Part shown: piece by piece, positions 1 to 8,315 of the stretch
Layout of the letters: each line of letters begins with the position of its first letter
How positions within the stretch are numbered: the stretch's first letter is position 1
Origin: Mycobacteriales bacterium
GTDB taxonomy: Bacteria; Actinomycetota; Actinomycetes; Mycobacteriales; Mycobacteriaceae
Assembly: GCA_012842085.1 (NCBI GenBank)
Contig: DUTM01000006.1
Coordinates: 1-64,000 of the forward strand
DNA: 64,000 nucleotides
Direction: 5' to 3'
Translations under genes and position numbers: made by a program
The notes under the pieces: model-generated
What the model saw: only the letters and a program-made list of their open reading frames with translations
Told to the model about the DNA's origin: nothing
The model's database searches: none

Positions 1-29
1 CGGCGAAGATAAAGCACTCATCTCCGGCA

Positions 30-488
30 CTATTGATGTTCCTTGCGCCTCTGAACCGGGGAAGCATCATTGCTGGCCTGGAACTGGAAATCGGCGATCC
101 CCGAATGTAAGGCCAAGGCACTGCCCGAAATATAGACGCGTCCGGTTCCCTCTCCGAAACTAAAGTCGGGGGCTTGCCCACTAAACAAAACCGACTGGTT
201 AAACCGGAGGTTCGAGTACTCAACCTGAATATTGGACAGGGGAATATCGGGTGTTGCGTAAGGATAGTCGTCCAGATTCACCAAGAAACCACCAGTTCTT
301 CCAAAAGGCAGTTTCAGCAAGTTAGGGAAGGAGGTGATGGAGACTGACGGCGTGGTGTCTTTTTTGAGCGTTTGGGCAACAGCTTGTGCCATGATGTCTT
401 CCGCATAAGATGAAATTCCGATCTCGGCCGCTCCCAAAGCGACCACCGCGGCAACCGCTATAGCGGTACGACGTATCCAAGTGCGCAT
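30..488 (-). CDS. LmeA-like (DUF2993) envelope lipid-binding protein, probably truncated
   Basis: A 152-residue protein with an N-terminal hydrophobic segment (about residues 8-22, after Arg-Thr-Trp-Ile-Arg-Arg) that acts as signal peptide or anchor. The following part, with a Phe-Pro-x-Leu start and short beta-strand-like stretches, resembles the DUF2993/LmeA family of periplasmic phospholipid-binding proteins that help lipomannan maturation in mycobacteria. The position, divergent from glnR and next to mshD, matches Rv0817c beside Rv0818 and Rv0819, which is the main support. Family members are usually well over 200 residues. Here the frame stops at base 30 after a basic tail (Gln-Arg-Arg-Lys-Glu-His-Gln) unlike the family, and other minus-strand frames stay open to the window edge, so a frameshift near bases 40-70 is likely. 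The missing C-terminal half cannot be judged from this window. Confidence 0.6.
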   Translation of the reverse strand: MRTWIRRTAIAVAAVVALGAAEIGISSYAEDIMAQAVAQTLKKDTTPSVSITSFPNLLKLPFGRTGGFLVNLDDYPYATPDIPLSNIQVEYSNLRFNQSVLFSGQAPDFSFGEGTGRVYISGSALALHSGIADFQFQASNDASPVQRRKEHQ

Positions 489-621
489 AGTTCTATTCTG
501 GTCTATTCCAAGCGGCCTTACTAGCTCTCCCCGTTGCAGAATTGGGTAGAATGGCCACTATTGTTCTCAAAGTCGATAAACATTCGATACTTGGAGGCCT
601 CAAGATGGGAAGGAGAAGATT

Positions 622-1305
622 ATGAAACTTCTCCTGTTGACTCCCGCCAAAAGCGCTGACGATGTTTTACCGGCCTTAGGTGTGCTTCCTTATACCCTGC
701 TGGTGCGGCCGCGCGGAATTTCCTCCATTCTCGATACCGACGATGTAGACGCCATCCTAGTAGATGCACGTCATGACCTGAAAGAATGCCGTTCGCTGTG
801 CCGCACGCTCTATACCGTCACCAGCTCCACTCCCCTCGTCGCGGTTGTGAGCGCACCGCACCTAATTGCCGTCAACCCCGAGTGGATGATCGACGACCTT
901 TTCCTGACCACCACAAGCTCCTCCGAACTACACGCCCGACTGCAGTTGATTATTGCGCGTGCCCACAACGCGGCGGACGCCGCCAACGATGGAGTAATTG
1001 CCCTCGGCGATTTAACAATCGATGAGAACACTTATGTGGCGCGCATAAAAGGACACCCCCTCGACCTTGCCTATAAAGAATTCGAGTTGCTGAAGTATTT
1101 GTCCCAGAATGCTGGCCGCGTATTTTCGCGCTCCCAGCTGCTGCAAGAGGTATGGGGCTACGATTTTGTGGGAGGATCGCGTACTGTCGATGTACACGTA
1201 AGACGGTTGCGCGCCAAGCTTGGAACCGAACACGAATCGCTTATCAAGACGGTTCGAAACGTCGGCTACAAAGTTGTGGCGCCTCCCTCTCGTGAGAGGG
1301 TGTGA
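622..1305 (+). CDS. glnR: GlnR, OmpR-type nitrogen response regulator
   Basis: A 227-residue orphan response regulator. Residues 1-110 form a degenerate receiver in which only one acidic-pocket Asp is evident (Asp48 in ILVDAR), as in GlnR, which is not controlled by ordinary phosphotransfer. Residues about 125-220 are a winged-helix DNA-binding domain with the typical FELLKYLSQNAGRVFSR and VDVHVRRLRAKLG blocks. GlnR controls ammonium uptake and assimilation genes in actinobacteria. An AAGGAGA ribosome site lies six bases before the ATG. It is followed 52 bases later by mshD, in the same order as Rv0818-Rv0819. GlnR is normally absent from Corynebacterium, which uses AmtR, so it helps place the organism. 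Confidence 0.9.
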   Translation: MKLLLLTPAKSADDVLPALGVLPYTLLVRPRGISSILDTDDVDAILVDARHDLKECRSLCRTLYTVTSSTPLVAVVSAPHLIAVNPEWMIDDLFLTTTSSSELHARLQLIIARAHNAADAANDGVIALGDLTIDENTYVARIKGHPLDLAYKEFELLKYLSQNAGRVFSRSQLLQEVWGYDFVGGSRTVDVHVRRLRAKLGTEHESLIKTVRNVGYKVVAPPSRERV

Positions 1306-1357
1306 CGAAGACTTGTGAGCAACTCGATTACTGTTCCAACGTTAACCGAGGAGATAC

Positions 1358-2377
1358 ATGACTGAGGCAGCTGAAACGGAACTTCATTCCGCAGAGGTCC
1401 TCCCCAAAGACCTCCGTACCCAGGCTGAACTGGTGTGCGCCGCAGCATACTCCACGGACGGGGTTGAGCCGCTCGCGGAACAGGCGCAGGAACTCATCCA
1501 ACACGAGTTCACAGATGGGCTGTGGCATAGCTGGATTTTGGATTCGGGAAAGTTGGTGGCCTATGGAAACATCGACGCGCGGCGTATACCCAGCATCGAA
1601 TGCGTGGTGCATCCGCTTTATCGCCGCCAAGGCTATGGAACCGCGCTGCTAGCTAACCTGCTTTCACATCTTCCCGACGCGGAAGCACAAGTCCCTGATA
1701 AGACGATTGCAGATAATCTCGATCCGCGTCCCATGGTGTGGTCGCATGGGGATTTGCCGGCGGCGCAGCGCCTTGCTGAAAAGTTCCAGTTGGAACGCAC
1801 CCGTGAACTTTTGAAGATGCAATGCGCCACCGAAGACCTCGTTGTTAATCTTCCAGAATTGCCGGCTGGGGTGGAGATTAAAACCTTGGCGGAAGCCGAT
1901 TCCATGTGGGGTGAGGACACTCTCAATCAGTGGATTGTGGACGTCAACAACGCTGCTTTTGCCTGGCATCCGGAACAATCTGGATGGACTGTGGAGGATG
2001 TCAAAGAACACCGCGCAGAAAGCTGGTTTGATCCCCAGGAAGGTTTTGTTGCTGTTGATTCCGAGACGCATGCCTTATTAGGTTTCGGATGGCCCAAAAC
2101 CCACTACCCACAAGAGGGTGACGAGAAGGCGACGGACGGCCAGCCCATCGCCGGGGAACTGTATTTGGTGGCTGTGGATCCTCTCGCACAGGGGAAGCAT
2201 ATTGGCACGGTTTTGACGTCCTTGGTGCTGCGTCGGTTAGCCGCTCAGGGGATACCCACCCTGCTTCTTTATGTAGAGGGCAATAATGAAGTGGCACTTC
2301 AGGTATACGGAAATAGCGGCTTTACAGTAGACCGCTGTGACGTGGCCTATCGTTATAACCCACCCCAAGCGACATAA
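1358..2377 (+). CDS. mshD: Mycothiol synthase (acetyl-CoA:Cys-GlcN-Ins acetyltransferase)
   Basis: Catalyses the last step of mycothiol synthesis, acetylating the cysteine amine of Cys-GlcN-Ins. The 339-residue protein is two fused GNAT domains. The first contains an acetyl-CoA loop RRQGYGTALL near residue 90; the second contains AQGKHIGTVL near residue 280, and the C-terminal half ends with the GNAT-typical ALQVYGNSGF near residue 315. In the family the C-terminal domain is the catalytic one. GAGGAGA precedes the ATG. Position between glnR and the pst operon matches Rv0819. Mycothiol is restricted to actinobacteria. Confidence 0.92.
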   Translation: MTEAAETELHSAEVLPKDLRTQAELVCAAAYSTDGVEPLAEQAQELIQHEFTDGLWHSWILDSGKLVAYGNIDARRIPSIECVVHPLYRRQGYGTALLANLLSHLPDAEAQVPDKTIADNLDPRPMVWSHGDLPAAQRLAEKFQLERTRELLKMQCATEDLVVNLPELPAGVEIKTLAEADSMWGEDTLNQWIVDVNNAAFAWHPEQSGWTVEDVKEHRAESWFDPQEGFVAVDSETHALLGFGWPKTHYPQEGDEKATDGQPIAGELYLVAVDPLAQGKHIGTVLTSLVLRRLAAQGIPTLLLYVEGNNEVALQVYGNSGFTVDRCDVAYRYNPPQAT

Positions 2378-2393
2378 GATCCCCGCTAACAGA

Positions 2394-2434
2394 GTTTCAC
2401 TCGCTGTTTACCCTTCGTCGACCACGGTTTTAAC
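2394..2434 (+). promoter_or_regulatory. Candidate PHO-box-like repeats upstream of pstS
   Basis: Three similar half-sites occur between mshD and pstS: GTTTCAC at 2394, GTTTACC at 2406 and GTTTTAAC at 2427, with offsets of 12 and 21 bases (about one and two helical turns). Direct repeats of GTTCACC type bind PhoP/RegX3 regulators in several actinobacteria. The match is imperfect, so this is a suggestion only. A TTATAC hexamer at 2441 could be the -10 element. Confidence 0.3.
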
Positions 2435-2457
2435 TAGGGGTTATACCGTGAAGGCGT

Positions 2458-3582
2458 ATGAAAACTGTAGCTTCCCCGAAGCGTGCTTCGCGGCGCGCTA
2501 ATAGACTCCGGATGACAGCTGTGGGAACGGCTCTCATCTGCGGCGTAGCATTATCCAGCTGTGGTGGAAACCCCGCCAATGACAACGGCATCTTGGTGGC
2601 GGAGGGGGCCACCTCGCAGCAGAACGCCATTAATTTGTTTGCCGACGTCTTGATTCGCGAACATGGCATCAACCTGGCGTATAACGCCACTGGCTCAGGT
2701 GCCGGAGTACAGAAATTCTTAGACGATTTAGTAACCTTCGCGGGCTCGGACTCGCCACTAGACGAAGATGAAGCAATCCAAGCTAAAGAACGCTGTGGTG
2801 GCAACGAAGCCTGGCACCTACCGCTTGTGGTCGGACCAGTCGCTATTGCTTACAACCTTCCCGGCGTTGACGGTCTCGTCCTGACGCCTGAAGCTTTGGC
2901 GCAGGTCTTTACCGGAAAAATTATGAAGTGGAACCATCCCACTTTGAAGAAACTAAATCCGGGCAAGCATCTTCCAGACGAAACCATTAACGTGGTTTAC
3001 CGTTCTGACAAGTCCGGTACCACCGATAATGTCCAAAAATTCTTGACCTACACCGCGCCCAAGAACTGGGGAGATGAGCGAACCGGCAAGGTCTGGCACG
3101 GTACCGGCAACGGTGCGCAAGGTTCCGCTGGTGTGGCCGGCGGTGTAATGGGTAACAAATACTCCATCACCTATGTCGAGGGTGGTTACGCCAAAGACAT
3201 GCAAACTGTGCAGCTCGACTTTGGTGCAGGACCTGTTCCGCTCAACGATAAAACCGCCGGGCGTGCTCTCGACTTCATTAAGTTTGAGAAACCAGGCAGC
3301 AAGGATCTTGTGGTAGACACGGAAGCTCTCTACAAACTGGCCAAGCCGGGCGCCTACCCCTTCCTGCTGACCACCTACGAAATTTTTTGTTCAGCCGGAT
3401 ACAACAAAGCAACTACGAAACGGCTTCACACATTCTTCTATAGCGCATTAACCGAGGGACAAGAGATTGTCGCCACGAATGGCTTCATTCCGCTTCCCGA
3501 AAGTTACCGTCAGACGTTGCTTAAGACGGTAAACACACTGATGCCGAACTCCTCACCCACAAAGAAGGCAGCTAATGGCTAG
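2458..3582 (+). CDS. pstS: Phosphate ABC transporter substrate-binding lipoprotein PstS
   Basis: A 374-residue extracytoplasmic phosphate receptor. The N-terminus is basic (residues 8-18) followed by a hydrophobic stretch and a lipobox LSSC with the lipidated Cys35. PstS signatures include the ATSQQNAINLF loop (canonical GSTF region), GSGAGVQKF, GSDSPLDEDE, and SDKSGTTDNVQKF, the phosphate-contacting segment. It feeds phosphate to PstC/PstA. An in-frame stop directly upstream (2449) limits the start to this ATG or a later one. First gene of pstSCAB; its last eight bases overlap the pstC start, indicating coupled translation. Phosphate-starvation control is expected from the family. Confidence 0.95.
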   Translation: MKTVASPKRASRRANRLRMTAVGTALICGVALSSCGGNPANDNGILVAEGATSQQNAINLFADVLIREHGINLAYNATGSGAGVQKFLDDLVTFAGSDSPLDEDEAIQAKERCGGNEAWHLPLVVGPVAIAYNLPGVDGLVLTPEALAQVFTGKIMKWNHPTLKKLNPGKHLPDETINVVYRSDKSGTTDNVQKFLTYTAPKNWGDERTGKVWHGTGNGAQGSAGVAGGVMGNKYSITYVEGGYAKDMQTVQLDFGAGPVPLNDKTAGRALDFIKFEKPGSKDLVVDTEALYKLAKPGAYPFLLTTYEIFCSAGYNKATTKRLHTFFYSALTEGQEIVATNGFIPLPESYRQTLLKTVNTLMPNSSPTKKAANG

Positions 3583-4510
3583 TGCAGTCCAACGCCAGGA
3601 CAAAGCGTTCGCTGGCGTTATGAAGGGTTCAGCAATTTTCATTGTCGCGCTCGTCGCGTCCATCGGTATCTTTCTCCTCTGGAGTGCAATCCCCTCACTG
3701 CGGGAAAACACCGTGAACTTCTTCACTTATGACGGTGTGTGGCAAACCGATGAAGCCGGAGAGATGAAGTTCGGTATACCGAACCTCTTCTGGACAACTA
3801 TGGTTGTCTCTCTGGTAGCGCTTCTCTTCGCGTTACCAGTGGCAATGGGAATTTCGCTAGCCCTCTCGTTCTACTTCCCGAAGAAGCTTGCGAAACCATT
3901 AACCTACATGGTTGAGCTTCTCGCGGCCGTACCCTCCATCGTTTACGGTATCTGGGGCGCCGGTATTCTCGGCCCCACCTTGGGGCCACTGTTCCAGTGG
4001 ATATCTGACAACATCGGACCTTATATCCCATTCCTGCGATCCGAGCCTGGTGACCCACCATTGGGAACTGCGCGAACAGTACTCACCGGTGCGATCGTGC
4101 TTGCGATCATGATCCTTCCGATCATTACCGCCACCGCTCGCGAGGTGTATTCGCAGACTCCTAAGGGGCATATCGAGGCCGCACTTGGTCTCGGTGCTAC
4201 CCGCTGGGAAGTTATGAAACTCGCGGTGTTGCCCTTCGGGCGCTCCGGTTTGATCTCCGGCGCGATGCTGGGGCTGGGACGTGCGCTCGGTGAAACCATG
4301 GCACTCTTCATGGTGATTGCAGGCGGGGTCTTTGAAGGCAGCCTCTTTGATGCTGGTACCACCTTCGCGACGTTGATCGCCCAGAGTGCGGCAGAGTTTA
4401 AGGGGCCGCTCTCCACCGGTGCTTATATTGCAGCCGGCCTGGTCCTTTTCGTACTCACCTTCATCGTCAACTCCATCGCCCGTGTGGCTATCGCAAGGAA
4501 GGCGAAGTAG
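3575..4510 (+). CDS. pstC: Phosphate ABC transporter permease PstC
   Basis: A 311-residue inner-membrane permease subunit with about six transmembrane helices, first at residues 17-37. The permease (EAA) loop EAALGLGATRWEV near residue 205 contacts the ATPase PstB. AAVPSIVYGIWG and LGRALGETMAL are typical PstC blocks. The ATG lies inside the end of pstS (overlap ATGGCTAG), so translation is coupled. Followed by pstA after two bases. Confidence 0.95.
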   Translation: MASAVQRQDKAFAGVMKGSAIFIVALVASIGIFLLWSAIPSLRENTVNFFTYDGVWQTDEAGEMKFGIPNLFWTTMVVSLVALLFALPVAMGISLALSFYFPKKLAKPLTYMVELLAAVPSIVYGIWGAGILGPTLGPLFQWISDNIGPYIPFLRSEPGDPPLGTARTVLTGAIVLAIMILPIITATAREVYSQTPKGHIEAALGLGATRWEVMKLAVLPFGRSGLISGAMLGLGRALGETMALFMVIAGGVFEGSLFDAGTTFATLIAQSAAEFKGPLSTGAYIAAGLVLFVLTFIVNSIARVAIARKAK

Positions 4511-4512
4511 AT

Positions 4513-5391
4513 ATGAGCGAATTGAAATTTGCCCAAGTCTCGAACCGACGCAAAGCGAAAGACATCACGGCCACAGTACTCATGTGGATTGCGGTGGCAA
4601 TTGCCATCATCCCTCTGCTCTGGGTCCTCATTAACGTCGTTGTTAAAGGTTTCCCCTCCATTGTGGACTTCTCCTGGTGGAACAACGGTGACCTTGGTTA
4701 TCCCCCAGAAGAAAAGGGTATTGGACACGCCATCGTAGGTACTATCCTGCAGGTGCTAGTGTGCTCTATTATCTCCATCCCACTAAGTATCGCCATCGGC
4801 GTTTACCTGGTGGAATATGGTGCGAGAGGACCGCTCGGAAAAGCCACCTCCTTCATGGTGGACATTCTTTCCGGTGTTCCCTCCATTGTTGCGGCACTCT
4901 TCATCTACGCAGTCTGGATCAGTATTCTCGGTTTCGACCGATCCGGTTTTGCGGTGACCCTTTCTCTCATCTTGCTCATGATCCCGGTGATTGTGCGTAA
5001 CACGGAGGAGATGCTGAAGGTCGTTCCGCAAGATCTCCGCGAAGCCTCCTACGCCTTGGGCGTACCCAAGTGGAAGACCATCGTTAAGATTGTTCTCCCC
5101 ACCGCCGCCTCCGGCATTATCTCCGGCACGATGCTCGCAATAGCCCGTGTCATGGGTGAGTCCGCGCCGGTCATTATTCTGGTCGGCTCCACTCGCGCCT
5201 TCAACTGGAACCTCTTTAAGAATCCGCAGAACTCCCTCACCCTTTACATGTATGACGCCTTCCGCGTCACTGCAGACTACGCCAGCAGCGCAGCTCTCTG
5301 GGGTAGTGCCCTAACCCTTATTCTGCTGATTGCTCTACTTAACGTCGTGGCACGCCTTGCGGCCACCAAACTGCGGCCGAAAGGAATTTAG
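4513..5391 (+). CDS. pstA: Phosphate ABC transporter permease PstA
   Basis: Second permease of the phosphate importer, 292 residues with about six membrane helices (first near residues 20-42). The EAA-type loop [13 protein letters not shown] near residue 177 and the preceding [15 protein letters not shown] are family features; [12 protein letters not shown] closes the core. It forms the translocation channel with PstC. Spacing is two bases on both sides within the operon, so it is probably translated by reinitiation. Confidence 0.95.
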   Translation: MSELKFAQVSNRRKAKDITATVLMWIAVAIAIIPLLWVLINVVVKGFPSIVDFSWWNNGDLGYPPEEKGIGHAIVGTILQVLVCSIISIPLSIAIGVYLVEYGARGPLGKATSFMVDILSGVPSIVAALFIYAVWISILGFDRSGFAVTLSLILLMIPVIVRNTEEMLKVVPQDLREASYALGVPKWKTIVKIVLPTAASGIISGTMLAIARVMGESAPVIILVGSTRAFNWNLFKNPQNSLTLYMYDAFRVTADYASSAALWGSALTLILLIALLNVVARLAATKLRPKGI

Positions 5392-5393
5392 CC

Positions 5394-6170
5394 ATGGCAA
5401 AAGAAATCGAGATGAAAAACGTAGATATCTTCTACGGTGACTTTCACGCCGTGCAGAATATCTCGTTGACGGTTCCTCCCAAATCCATCATGGCGTTTAT
5501 TGGTCCCTCTGGTTGTGGTAAATCGACTGTGCTGCGGAGCATTAACCGCATGCACGAGGTCGCTCCGGGGGCATACATCAAAGGCCAAATTCTTCTTGAC
5601 GGCAAAGATGTTTATGCACCAGATGTCGATCCGGTAGCCCTACGCTGCACCATCGGTATGGTTTTCCAACGCGCCAACCCATTCCCCACCATGTCCATTG
5701 GAGACAACGTTGTGGCTGGTTTGGAGCTCAAAGGCAAACTTAGCAAGAGCAAAAAAGAAGAAGTTATTGAGAAGTCCCTCCGCTCCGCCAACCTGTGGGA
5801 AGAAGTGAAAGACCGTCTGGACAAGCCCGGCGGTGCCCTTTCCGGTGGCCAGCAGCAGCGTCTCTGCATTGCTCGTGCCATTGCGGTCGAGCCGGAAGTA
5901 CTGCTGATGGACGAGCCCTGTTCTGCTCTCGACCCGATCTCCACGCTGGCGATTGAGGAACTGATGCAAGAGCTGAAGAAGGACTACACCATCGTCATCG
6001 TGACCCACAACATGCAGCAGGCTGCTCGTGTGTCTGATGAAACTGCCTTCTTCAACTTGGAGAAAACCGGAATGCCGGGTCAGCTAGTGGAAGTCAACCC
6101 CACCAGCAAGATCTTCTCCAACCCGGATAAGAAGGAAACGGAAGACTACATCTCCGGCCGTTTCGGCTAG
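5394..6170 (+). CDS. pstB: Phosphate ABC transporter ATP-binding protein PstB
   Basis: The 258-residue ATPase that drives phosphate import. Walker [10 protein letters not shown] is at residues 37-45, the ABC signature LSGGQQQR at 149-156, Walker B EVLLMDEP at 168-175 and the switch His in VTHNMQQ near 204. [12 protein letters not shown] is the typical PstB Q-loop region. Last gene of the operon; a strong 13-bp hairpin follows at 6228. Length and motifs are complete. Confidence 0.97.
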   Translation: MAKEIEMKNVDIFYGDFHAVQNISLTVPPKSIMAFIGPSGCGKSTVLRSINRMHEVAPGAYIKGQILLDGKDVYAPDVDPVALRCTIGMVFQRANPFPTMSIGDNVVAGLELKGKLSKSKKEEVIEKSLRSANLWEEVKDRLDKPGGALSGGQQQRLCIARAIAVEPEVLLMDEPCSALDPISTLAIEELMQELKKDYTIVIVTHNMQQAARVSDETAFFNLEKTGMPGQLVEVNPTSKIFSNPDKKETEDYISGRFG

Positions 6171-6227
6171 AAAACCAAGCACCAGTTCGACTGGTCTCAT
6201 CCAGTCCACAACTTTATAAAGCTACGA

Positions 6228-6259
6228 GAGAAGCCCAACGTTTCCACGTTGGGCTTCTC
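6228..6259. terminator. Hairpin between convergent pstB and phoU
   Basis: A perfect 13-bp stem (GAGAAGCCCAACG with its complement) around a six-base loop. The tail on the plus strand is AT-rich rather than a pure T run. It lies between two converging units, so it may work in both directions. Confidence 0.75.
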
Positions 6260-6381
6260 AATCATTTAATTATATTTACCGCGATAGAGGAGATTTGAGG
6301 AGATTCAGTTTTAGGGGTGCCACTACCCAGAAAGGTCAGCTGGACACTAAAAGTGTTATTTAGTTGCGTTTATCCAGTTGA

Positions 6382-7038
6382 CTAGATCGACCACAGAATG
6401 GCTTCACCGGTGACCAAGTAGATGGCGCGTTGTGCAGCTTCCACCGAGTAGTCGCCGAAGCTGTCATACGAGTGAGCTAGTATGACCAGGTCGGCGGCCT
6501 CTGCGGGGGTGAGGGGGCAATCCTCTCTCTGCACATATTCATCCACTTGGGTGCGTAGTTCGGCCATCTGCGAATGTTTCTTGGCGATCTTCTGTGCTTT
6601 TCTGACATCCAGATCCTTCAGAACCTTAGCGGTCTTGTGACCTTCATGAATGGCAAATTCTGCCATCTCTTGCACCATCCCCAACGCTGGTTGAGGAAGG
6701 AGTACTTGGGACGCCGTGCGGGCGCGGGCAATGTCGGCAATGCGAAGGGAGATGATGGCCATCCGGCGCACGTCAGAAAGAGTGTTCATGGAAGAAACGA
6801 CGCGGCGCAGATCTCCCGCTACAGGATTTTGAAGTGCCAGGAGTTCGAAAGCTTGCTGGTCCAACTCATTGGTTTCAGTAGCGAATTGGTCGCTGAAGCT
6901 GATAACCCGCTCGGCGGCGGAGATGTCGGTACCTAAAAGTGCCTCTGTTGCCAGCTCCAAGTTCTCAGTGGCGTTCTTCACCAAACTGAGGAGGCTGTGC
7001 ATGAGGTCATCAAGTTGTTCCTGGTAAGCAGTTCTCAT
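6382..7038 (-). CDS. phoU: Phosphate transport system regulator PhoU
   Basis: A 218-residue all-helical protein with two PhoU repeats. The two SEED-like segments, residues about 15-95 and 120-210, carry the family Glu/Asp pattern (TNELDQQAFELLALQNPVA, then DYSVEAAQRAIYLVTGE at the end). PhoU couples the Pst transporter to the PhoR sensor and represses the phosphate regulon when phosphate is plentiful. It is converging with pstSCAB rather than part of that operon, as with phoY2 (Rv0821c) in M. tuberculosis. It probably has its own promoter in the short gap after dus. Confidence 0.93.
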   Translation of the reverse strand: MRTAYQEQLDDLMHSLLSLVKNATENLELATEALLGTDISAAERVISFSDQFATETNELDQQAFELLALQNPVAGDLRRVVSSMNTLSDVRRMAIISLRIADIARARTASQVLLPQPALGMVQEMAEFAIHEGHKTAKVLKDLDVRKAQKIAKKHSQMAELRTQVDEYVQREDCPLTPAEAADLVILAHSYDSFGDYSVEAAQRAIYLVTGEAILWSI

Positions 7039-7113
7039 ACTTTGATGATACTAAAATTGCAGGTAGAAAGGTGTTTCAAAGTTAAAGTTGAAGTGAATTT
7101 GCGTTAACAAAGT

Positions 7114-8250
7114 TTATCCACCGGAATGAAGTGCGTGGTCATCGACTATGACCCCATCCTGCTCCGGATCATCCAACCAACCATCAGGTAAATGCACCTT
7201 TGCAGTTGCGGACCCCTGACGCCCCCGCGGAGCATCCGGATTTACCGGCTGAGCAGTACTTTCACGGTAAGGTTTCAGAAGCGCTGCCACGTCCGACACC
7301 GTCACCACCCGCGAAAGTTGACGGCGCAGTTCGCCCCCTGCCGGGTACCCATGCAAATACCAGGCGATATGTTTTCGCAAATCCCGACAGCCCCGCTGTT
7401 CACCATGGAACTCCGCCAAAAGCTCTGCGTGACGAAGCATGATCTGGGCGACCTCTCCCATCGTGGGTGGAGGAGCGACCTCCTCACCTGCCAACGCCTG
7501 GTGAATTTGGGCAAAAAGCCACGGACGCCCCAAACAACCACGCCCGATCACCACCCCATCGCAACCAGTCTGCTCCATCATGTCGACCGCATCTTGGGCC
7601 GCAAAAATATCCCCATTCCCCAGTACCGGAATATCGGTGACGTGCTCTTTAAGCTGCGCAATACTATCCCAATCAGCATGCCCGGAATAGCGCTCAGCTG
7701 CAGTTCGGCCGTGTAGCGCCACTGCGGCGGCACCCTCCTCTTCCGCTATTTTCCCCGCATCCAAAAAAGTTAAATGAGCGTCGTCAATGCCTTTCCGGAA
7801 TTTCACGGTGACGGGAATGTCGGTCCCCGCAGTCGCTTTCACTGCGGCCCGCACAATGCTGCGGTAAAGCCGGCGTTTATAGGGCAGCGCGGAGCCGCCA
7901 CCCTTGCGGGTCACTTTCGGCACAGGGCAACCAAAATTCATATCGATATGGTCTGCCATATCGCGGTCAACAATCATTTTGGCAGCCGCATATGTCCATT
8001 TCGGATCCACTGTGTAAAGCTGCATGCTGCGCGGATGTTCACTGGGATGGAACCGCATCATCCGCAACGTGGATTCGTTTTCTTCCACCAGGGCGCGCGC
8101 GGTCACCATCTCGTTCACATACAAACCGGAAACACTGCCCACCCGCGCTTGCTCCTGTTCACGGCACAAGATTCGGAAGGCAGCATTCGTCACCCCCGCC
8201 ATGGGCGCCAAAATAACGGGGGATTCCAAGTTCAGTGAACCAATCTGCAC
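7114..8250 (-). CDS. dus: tRNA-dihydrouridine synthase (DusB type)
   Basis: FMN- and NADPH-dependent reduction of uridines in the tRNA D-loop. A TIM barrel with the family start IGSLNLESPVILAPMAG, the catalytic Cys in MNFGCPVPKV, VTVKFRKG, and the flavin phosphate site GVVIGRGCLGRPWLF. The open frame extends to a TTG at 8304, but the GTG at 8250 gives the family N-terminus (Val-Gln-Ile-Gly) and is preferred; this makes 378 residues. Orthologous to Rv0823c, next to phoU as here. Divergent from the CoA-transferase gene. Confidence 0.9.
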   Translation of the reverse strand: MQIGSLNLESPVILAPMAGVTNAAFRILCREQEQARVGSVSGLYVNEMVTARALVEENESTLRMMRFHPSEHPRSMQLYTVDPKWTYAAAKMIVDRDMADHIDMNFGCPVPKVTRKGGGSALPYKRRLYRSIVRAAVKATAGTDIPVTVKFRKGIDDAHLTFLDAGKIAEEEGAAAVALHGRTAAERYSGHADWDSIAQLKEHVTDIPVLGNGDIFAAQDAVDMMEQTGCDGVVIGRGCLGRPWLFAQIHQALAGEEVAPPPTMGEVAQIMLRHAELLAEFHGEQRGCRDLRKHIAWYLHGYPAGGELRRQLSRVVTVSDVAALLKPYRESTAQPVNPDAPRGRQGSATAKVHLPDGWLDDPEQDGVIVDDHALHSGG

Positions 8251-8315
8251 ACTTCTATTTGACCTGTAATAGGCTGTAAATCGCAAATAGGTGACGATAA
8301 CCAAGTGAGGAACCG

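Noticed and set aside
7095-7125. DnaA-box-like TTTATCCACC near 7110
   Set aside because: A single copy inside a gene boundary without clustering or nearby dnaA/dnaN; chance match.
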